Assembly: GCA_016782865.1 (NCBI GenBank)
Contig: JADHXR010000034.1
Span: 1 to 52,462 of the forward strand
DNA from: Phycisphaerae bacterium
Lineage (GTDB): Bacteria > Planctomycetota > Phycisphaerae > Sedimentisphaerales > Anaerobacaceae
Reading direction: 5' to 3'
DNA: 52,462 nucleotides
Both the position numbers and the translations under genes were made by a program. The notes under the pieces are model-generated. The model made no database searches. It worked only from the letters and a program-made list of their open reading frames with translations, and was not told the origin of the DNA. Every line of letters begins with the position of its first letter. Position 1 is the first letter of the stretch. Positions 48,406 through 52,462 of the stretch are shown piece after piece.

Positions 48406-49956
48406 CTAATGAGCCGCTTTGCCGGTCAGCAGTGAAAGCATCTTGATGCGCAGGACTTTTGCAGCCAGCACATAGGCAGCGGCCGCCGCCGGCACAGCCG
48501 CCGCGAGCCTCAGGACGTCGTACGATTTGCCTGCCGGCAATTTGCTCATCACGGTCATAATGATCGTCCCGACCATGCACATAAAGGTGGTAGCTGCGAG
48601 CGTTTTAATCAAGGTGATCGGCAGTCCGTCGAGGATTGAACGGTCCAGTTTTCTCCTCAGCACGGCCAGAAGAATAGCGACCTGCAAATACGAGCACAGC
48701 GCCGTGGCGGCCGCCAGGCCTCCTGTCCCCAGGGACCAGATAAGCGTAAGATTCAGAACGACGTTGGCGGCGACCGCGCAGACAGCGCTTATCGCGGGCG
48801 TCTTCGAATCCTGCATTGAATAGAACGCCCGGGTGGTTATCTGTTGCAGGAAATAGCCGCACAGGCCGATCGCATAGAACGAGAGCGTCCACGCTACGAC
48901 CGGGGTGTCGTCGCTTTTGAACTGGCCGTGCTCGAATACGGCTGAGACCAGCGGACGGGCCACGAGAAACATACCCGCGGTTGCCGGGATCGCGACGAAT
49001 ACCGCCGTATTGATTCCACGTGCGATTGTCTTCGTGAGCGCCCCGAGATCTTTTCGTGCAGCGTCGGAGGTCATTACCGGATAAATCGCTGTCGCCAGGG
49101 ATATTCCCAGCACACCCAGCGGAAATTGATAAAGCCGTTGGGCGTAATACAGGTACGACACCGCGCCGAAGCTCAGCGGATAGCCTTTCTCATCCATAAA
49201 ACAAAGCGCAATAATATCGTCTGCGAGCGTGTTTATCTGTGTTGCGGCAAGACCCATTATCATCGGCACCATGAGAATACCAATCTTCCTGAACGCATTG
49301 GAATAGATGTCCCACGCCGGTCTTATCGAAACTCCGCTGGCGCGCAGAGGAGGAATCTGAATGGCGACCTGCGCAAGGCCTGCTATCAGAACCGCCGCTG
49401 CGATGAAAAAGACCTGCCGCTCAGGCTCTATCTTCAACGCCCAGCCGGTTAGCACGAGACTTGTAATGAGGATCATGTTGAGCACTATCGGCGCCGCCGC
49501 AGGGGCGGCGAAATGCCTGTGGACGTTCAGAATGCCCGCCAGGATTGCCACCATACAAATGAATATCATGTACGGCAGCATTATCGAGCAAAGGATCAAA
49601 CCGAGTCGCGGACCCGTCCTGATTTCGAAGAAACAGTAATAGCTCCAGAGCAGGCCCTCGCCAATTAGGACGATCGCGGCCAGTATCACCAGCAGGACCG
49701 TCACTACGGTGTTGGCCAATCTCCTCGCCCGCTCCGGATCGTTATGAAGCTCTTCGCTGTAAACGGGGATGAACGATGCCGAAGCCGCCCCTTCGCCGAA
49801 AAGCCTCCGAGAGAGATTCGGTATCTTGAAACCCACGCTCCAGGCGGTCATGAGCCAGCCGGCGCCGAAGAAATGTGCGAACGCCATGTCCCGCACCATG
49901 CCGAACACCCGGCTGATCGTTGTAAGACCGGCAATTTGTCTAAAACCTTCTATCAT
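48406..49956 (-). CDS. murJ: MurJ-type lipid II flippase
   Basis: 516 residues with about 14 hydrophobic helices. MurJ/MviN landmarks: TTISRVFGMVRDMAFAHFFGAG near 12, FKIPNLSRRLFGEGAASASFIPVYSEEL near 45 (the family Arg/Phe-rich loop), PMIMGLAATQINTLADDIIA near 235, and YYAQRLYQFPLGVLGISLATAIYPVMTSDAAR near 270. It flips lipid II to the outer membrane face for peptidoglycan synthesis, consistent with recent evidence that planctomycetes have peptidoglycan. No strong Shine-Dalgarno precedes ATG 49956. Next to a rodA/ftsW gene on the same strand. Confidence 0.92.
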   Translation of the reverse strand: MIEGFRQIAGLTTISRVFGMVRDMAFAHFFGAGWLMTAWSVGFKIPNLSRRLFGEGAASASFIPVYSEELHNDPERARRLANTVVTVLLVILAAIVLIGEGLLWSYYCFFEIRTGPRLGLILCSIMLPYMIFICMVAILAGILNVHRHFAAPAAAPIVLNMILITSLVLTGWALKIEPERQVFFIAAAVLIAGLAQVAIQIPPLRASGVSIRPAWDIYSNAFRKIGILMVPMIMGLAATQINTLADDIIALCFMDEKGYPLSFGAVSYLYYAQRLYQFPLGVLGISLATAIYPVMTSDAARKDLGALTKTIARGINTAVFVAIPATAGMFLVARPLVSAVFEHGQFKSDDTPVVAWTLSFYAIGLCGYFLQQITTRAFYSMQDSKTPAISAVCAVAANVVLNLTLIWSLGTGGLAAATALCSYLQVAILLAVLRRKLDRSILDGLPITLIKTLAATTFMCMVGTIIMTVMSKLPAGKSYDVLRLAAAVPAAAAAYVLAAKVLRIKMLSLLTGKAAH

Positions 49957-50006
49957 CTCATACTTATCATCGGGTGATTTGCGGTTTGAAGTTGATGGAT
50001 TACGAC

Positions 50007-51263
50007 TTATGCTTTCGGCGCTACGCTAAATGGTCTGCTCCTGCCGATGTTATTCAGCAGTCCCACCGAAGCCATACTGACCAGCAGGCTCGATCCGCCG
50101 TAGCTGACCAAGGGCAGAGTCAGCCCCGTGATCGGCATCAGACCTACGGTCATCCCCACGTTAATCAGAACCTCGACCACGAACATCGCGACAATGCCCA
50201 CCGCCAACAATTTGCCGAACGGATCGGTATTGTTCACAGCAATTTCCAGCCCGCAACTAACAATTATCACGTAGAGTGATAGCAATCCCAAACAGCCCCA
50301 GAAGCCCCATTGATGGGCGATCACCGCGAATATGAAGTCGTTGTGCCGCTCCGGCAGGAAGCCGTATTTCGTGAAAGGACCACGTCTGAAACCATACCCC
50401 GTGCCGCTATTGGTCCCGCCCGAGGCGATTGCGTATTTCGAGCGGATCAAATGAAGACCCCAATCGTTCTTCCACTGCCTGGCGCTGAATTCGGTGCCCA
50501 CCAGGATATTGCCCACAGCCGGGTGTTGCTCGGCTTTCTCACGAATCCATGCGTTTTGCAGCAATACGCTGCTTATTCTGGCCCGCTGGTAAATTTCCAT
50601 CTTATACCACAGCAGCGGGCTGACCAGAATCGCCATCAGTATGATAAGCAGCAAATGCCTGACCTTTGCCCCGGCGACAAACAACATTATGAACAGAATC
50701 GGCATCATCAGCATTACCGTCCCGAGATCCGGCTCGGGTAGAATCAGAACCATCGGCAATAACGCCAACGCAAACGGGCCGATCAGGGCCTTGAAGTTCC
50801 GATAATTGCTGCGATATCTCAGGTACCACGCAAGCGCCATGATATACGCTACTTTGCAGAACTCAGATGGTTGAAGCGACGGCAGGGTGCGACCTGCGAC
50901 AGTGAACGATATCCAGCGGTAGCTATCGTTTATCGGCTTTGCGAAGGGCAGAGTGACCACGAACTTGCTCACCAGCAGCAGCGCCAGCAGCGCCAGTACG
51001 CCAGCCAGCAGCCAGTAGCTGACCGTGCCCCACCACCTGTAATTGATCGAGTTGACTATGACGAAGACAAAGCCCCCCAGCACGGCGAACACGACTTGCT
51101 TCTTCCAGAAGACAGCCAGGCGCTCGGTCTGCCCGGCGGGGCTCTCCTCGGCCGGGTGCCCCACAGAATAGATAGTAGCTATCCCGATGCCAATCAGGAT
51201 AAGAGCCGCTCCCAAAAGGCACAGTCTAACTGCTACCATGCGTCCTTGCAGAAAGTTGTACAT
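50007..51263 (-). CDS. RodA/FtsW-family peptidoglycan polymerase (SEDS)
   Basis: 418 residues with about 10 membrane segments. SEDS features: LQPSEFCKVAYIMALAWYL near 145 (FtsW/RodA QPSE motif), EPDLGTVMLMMPIL near 185 (the catalytic-loop Asp region), NDFIFAVIAHQWGFWG near 315, and the C-terminal ITGLTLPLVSYGGSSLLVSM near 385. SEDS proteins polymerise glycan strands with a partner class B PBP. The PBP is not in the window. RodA (elongation) seems as likely as FtsW (division). Shares a strand with murJ, 50 nt apart; a cell-wall pair. No strong ribosome-binding site precedes ATG 51263. Confidence 0.88.
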   Translation of the reverse strand: MYNFLQGRMVAVRLCLLGAALILIGIGIATIYSVGHPAEESPAGQTERLAVFWKKQVVFAVLGGFVFVIVNSINYRWWGTVSYWLLAGVLALLALLLVSKFVVTLPFAKPINDSYRWISFTVAGRTLPSLQPSEFCKVAYIMALAWYLRYRSNYRNFKALIGPFALALLPMVLILPEPDLGTVMLMMPILFIMLFVAGAKVRHLLLIILMAILVSPLLWYKMEIYQRARISSVLLQNAWIREKAEQHPAVGNILVGTEFSARQWKNDWGLHLIRSKYAIASGGTNSGTGYGFRRGPFTKYGFLPERHNDFIFAVIAHQWGFWGCLGLLSLYVIIVSCGLEIAVNNTDPFGKLLAVGIVAMFVVEVLINVGMTVGLMPITGLTLPLVSYGGSSLLVSMASVGLLNNIGRSRPFSVAPKA

Positions 51264-51617
51264 GGCCCAAACATTAACACAGAGACGCCGAAATTGCCAT
51301 ACTCAAGCAATGTACGATGCGACATTTCGCACCGGTAGTGTAAAAGTCCTTCTGTAAATTCGAGTAAAGTGGTTCTGTTTTCCCCCTTCGTAAGAGGGTG
51401 AAGGAGAAAGTAAAACGGGCCAGCATGAGAGCATTGCAAATGTGGGCCAGGTCGTTCCACTATAATCCTTCCAGCCAAAAGAAGGAGCTTATGGGGATGA
51501 CGTGGTTTATCATTTAGAGTATACTCGCAAGACACAATAAAGATTGGTTTCACAGGATGAGCAACTCGATTGCCGATGCTGAATAGAACGAAGACTTTAG
51601 TTAGAGAGAGGAACCGC

Positions 51618-51639
51618 ATGGGCAGGAAAGCCTGCCCAT
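51618..51639. repeat. perfect 9-bp hairpin repeat
   Basis: ATGGGCAGG (51618-51626), loop AAAG, CCTGCCCAT (51631-51639), with ATCCTACGACTACGACTC following. This form (GGATGGGCAGGCTTTCCTGCCCATCC type) is a recognisable intergenic repeat in several environmental genomes. Confidence 0.55.
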
Positions 51640-51682
51640 CCTACGACTACGACTCATACCTTCGTGGAAAACCTCCACAGGA

Positions 51683-51779
51683 TGTCATTGCGAGCCCAAA
51701 GGGCCGTGGCAATCTCGGGTGTTTTGGGCGGAAAGAGTGATCGTTGCATTTGAGATTGCTTCGCTCCGCTCCAATGACA
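51683..51779. repeat. 97-bp MITE-like inverted-repeat element
   Basis: TGTCATTG (51683-51690) pairs with CAATGACA (51772-51779) at the ends; inside, GCAATCTC (51709-51716) pairs with GAGATTGC (51752-51759). The TGTCATTGCGAG...CAATCTC layout is a well-known intergenic repeat in many unrelated bacteria. No transposase gene is linked. Confidence 0.7.
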
Positions 51780-51829
51780 GACGCTGGCCCGATGTTTCTC
51801 ACTGAGCACAAATATCAAAATTGCGGAAC

Positions 51830-51843
51830 CCCGGCATGCCGGG
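51830..51843. repeat. CCCGG-N4-CCGGG hairpin repeat, copy B
   Basis: CCCGGCATGCCGGG, palindromic, followed by ATGACTC. Compare copy A at 30864-30877. Confidence 0.5.
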
Positions 51844-52064
51844 ATGACTCTCTTCGATTGATGCGATTCATCACACCCTACCCGCTCAGAACACCATAAT
51901 CGCCGATTGCCTATTGTGGTCAATACGTATTTCTCGCGTCTGCGGGTGGAATCTCTGGTTTTCGTCTGACATACGAAATGCGACATCGTATGATAGTTGG
52001 ATAGCGCCTCATCAGGATCAGGCTGCACCGCAGGCGTTCATGTTTTTCAGAGGAGGATGTTGAG

Positions 52065-52358
52065 ATGAAAAGCAAGAACATCGTAACTTTGGCAATGATG
52101 GGAATGTTGCTGGCAAGAGGCGCGACATTTGCAGATCTAAGCACCGGATTAGTAGCCCGCTATGATTTCGGCGGCAACGCGAACGATCTGAGCGGTTACG
52201 GCAATGATGGTACTGTACATGGTGCCGCCCTGACCGTGGACCGTTTCGGAAATGCCAACAGTGCCTACGGCTTTGACGGCGTGGATGATTATATTCGAGT
52301 GCCGGACGCCCCACAATTGAACGGGATGAATTCTCTGACTCTTTCTGTTTGGGTCTAG
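52065..52358 (+). pseudogene. truncated secreted LamG-domain protein
   Basis: 97 codons from ATG 52065 with GAGGAGG upstream. A signal peptide (KNIVTLAMMGMLLARGATFA) is followed by a LamG/concanavalin-like opening: LVARYDFGGNANDLSGYGNDGTVHGAALTVDRFGNANSAYGFDGVDDYIRVPDAPQLNG, then SLTLSVWV and TAG (52356-52358). A LamG domain needs about 100 further residues after this point (usually SVWVKP...), so the protein is cut in mid-strand. No in-frame continuation is seen before the next gene start. Its fold would not be complete; it is probably a nonsense-mutated or rearranged remnant of a larger surface protein. Confidence 0.7.
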
Positions 52359-52426
52359 ATTAGAGTGCCTCGGAGCGCACATGGGTCAAGTTGTTGTGCT
52401 ATATCAATCAAAAAGGAATTTTGGTC

Positions 52427-52462
52427 ATGAGTCATAAAGAAAGTAAGTGTTGGCGGTACTCT
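52427..52462 (+). CDS. start of a gene cut by the window end
   Basis: ATG 52427 with AAAAAGGAAT upstream at good spacing. Only 12 codons are visible (MSHKESKCWRYS). No family can be named. Confidence 0.4.
   Translation, partial: MSHKESKCWRYS

Larger units (their letters stand above)
51264..52064. other. repeat-rich spacer without a gene
   Basis: About 800 nt with no supportable gene. It holds a hairpin at 51618-51639, an inverted-repeat element at 51683-51779 and a CCCGGCATGCCGGG palindrome at 51830-51843, all of dispersed-repeat type. Confidence 0.6.

Noticed and set aside
51683..51779. Insertion sequence or active transposon
   Set aside because: The element has inverted repeats but no transposase frame or target-site duplication that I could see; treated as a non-autonomous repeat.

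Overview
The window reads as a chromosomal piece of a planctomycete, most likely class Phycisphaerae (Sedimentisphaerales-like). This is inference from gene content: a TIGR04138-type protein, a histone-H1-like small protein, a GH123/DUF4091 protein, a PQQ-type beta-propeller protein, an isochorismatase/ThuA-like fusion, a LamG fragment, and many secreted polysaccharide-related proteins. Housekeeping genes (proB, comF, folC, udg, murJ, rodA/ftsW, tRNA-Glu) sit among sugar catabolism genes. There is no sign of a prophage, integron, CRISPR array or complete insertion sequence.

Layout. 0.4-2.5 kb: glutamate 5-kinase and a convergent YkgJ-type cysteine-cluster protein, then about 1.4 kb with little coding evidence. 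3.9-6.9 kb: comF followed 4 nt later by a secreted alpha-galactosidase-like protein. 7.2-8.6 kb: folC. 8.7-19.6 kb: an L-rhamnose catabolic locus, all on the + strand: rhaB, PHP-domain protein, large MDR dehydrogenase, rhaA, NCS1-like permease, 61-residue membrane protein, ribulose-phosphate-epimerase-like protein, SDR and class II aldolase. The last two look like separated halves of the bifunctional rhamnulose-phosphate aldolase/lactaldehyde dehydrogenase. 19.6-20.9 kb: PQQ propeller protein. 21.2-28.2 kb: fused E1 alpha-beta 2-oxoacid dehydrogenase, E2, an L-fucose-isomerase-like protein and a GAF/sigma-54 activator. 28.4-30.5 kb: GNAT, TIGR04138 protein, AlkD and a frameshifted VOC protein. 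31.1-35.3 kb: GH123-like protein, isochorismatase-ThuA-like fusion and SDR.

35.4-39.0 kb is an A+T-richer accessory stretch. It holds a decapitated panB, a possible small RNA with its own terminator, a membrane protein, an MltR-like protein and an HNH endonuclease. 39.1-44.4 kb: type 4 uracil-DNA glycosylase, a LysR/HAD/LolA-like/HPr-like group, and the histone-like gene. 44.5-51.3 kb: FabZ-like dehydratase, tRNA-Glu, ferredoxin, TPR-like secreted protein, MurJ and RodA/FtsW. The final 1.2 kb is a repeat-rich spacer, a truncated LamG gene and the start of another gene.

How the genes work together. RhaA and RhaB would convert L-rhamnose to L-rhamnulose 1-phosphate. The aldolase would split this into DHAP and L-lactaldehyde, and the SDR and perhaps the MDR would handle the aldehyde. 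The NCS1-like protein is the only transporter in the locus. The E1/E2 complex downstream could take the resulting pyruvate to acetyl-CoA; no E3 gene is present.

The most unusual signals are not genes. (1) Five intergenic loci carry degenerate tandem repeats with an exact 7-nt period. (2) Several single genes have sigma-70-like -10 boxes 7-11 nt before the start codon and no Shine-Dalgarno sequence, suggesting leaderless mRNAs. (3) A promoter-terminator pair without a gene encloses a C-rich anti-Shine-Dalgarno-like segment. (4) An HPr-like phosphocarrier motif is embedded in a 513-residue protein. All calls come from reading the sequence; no database search was run.
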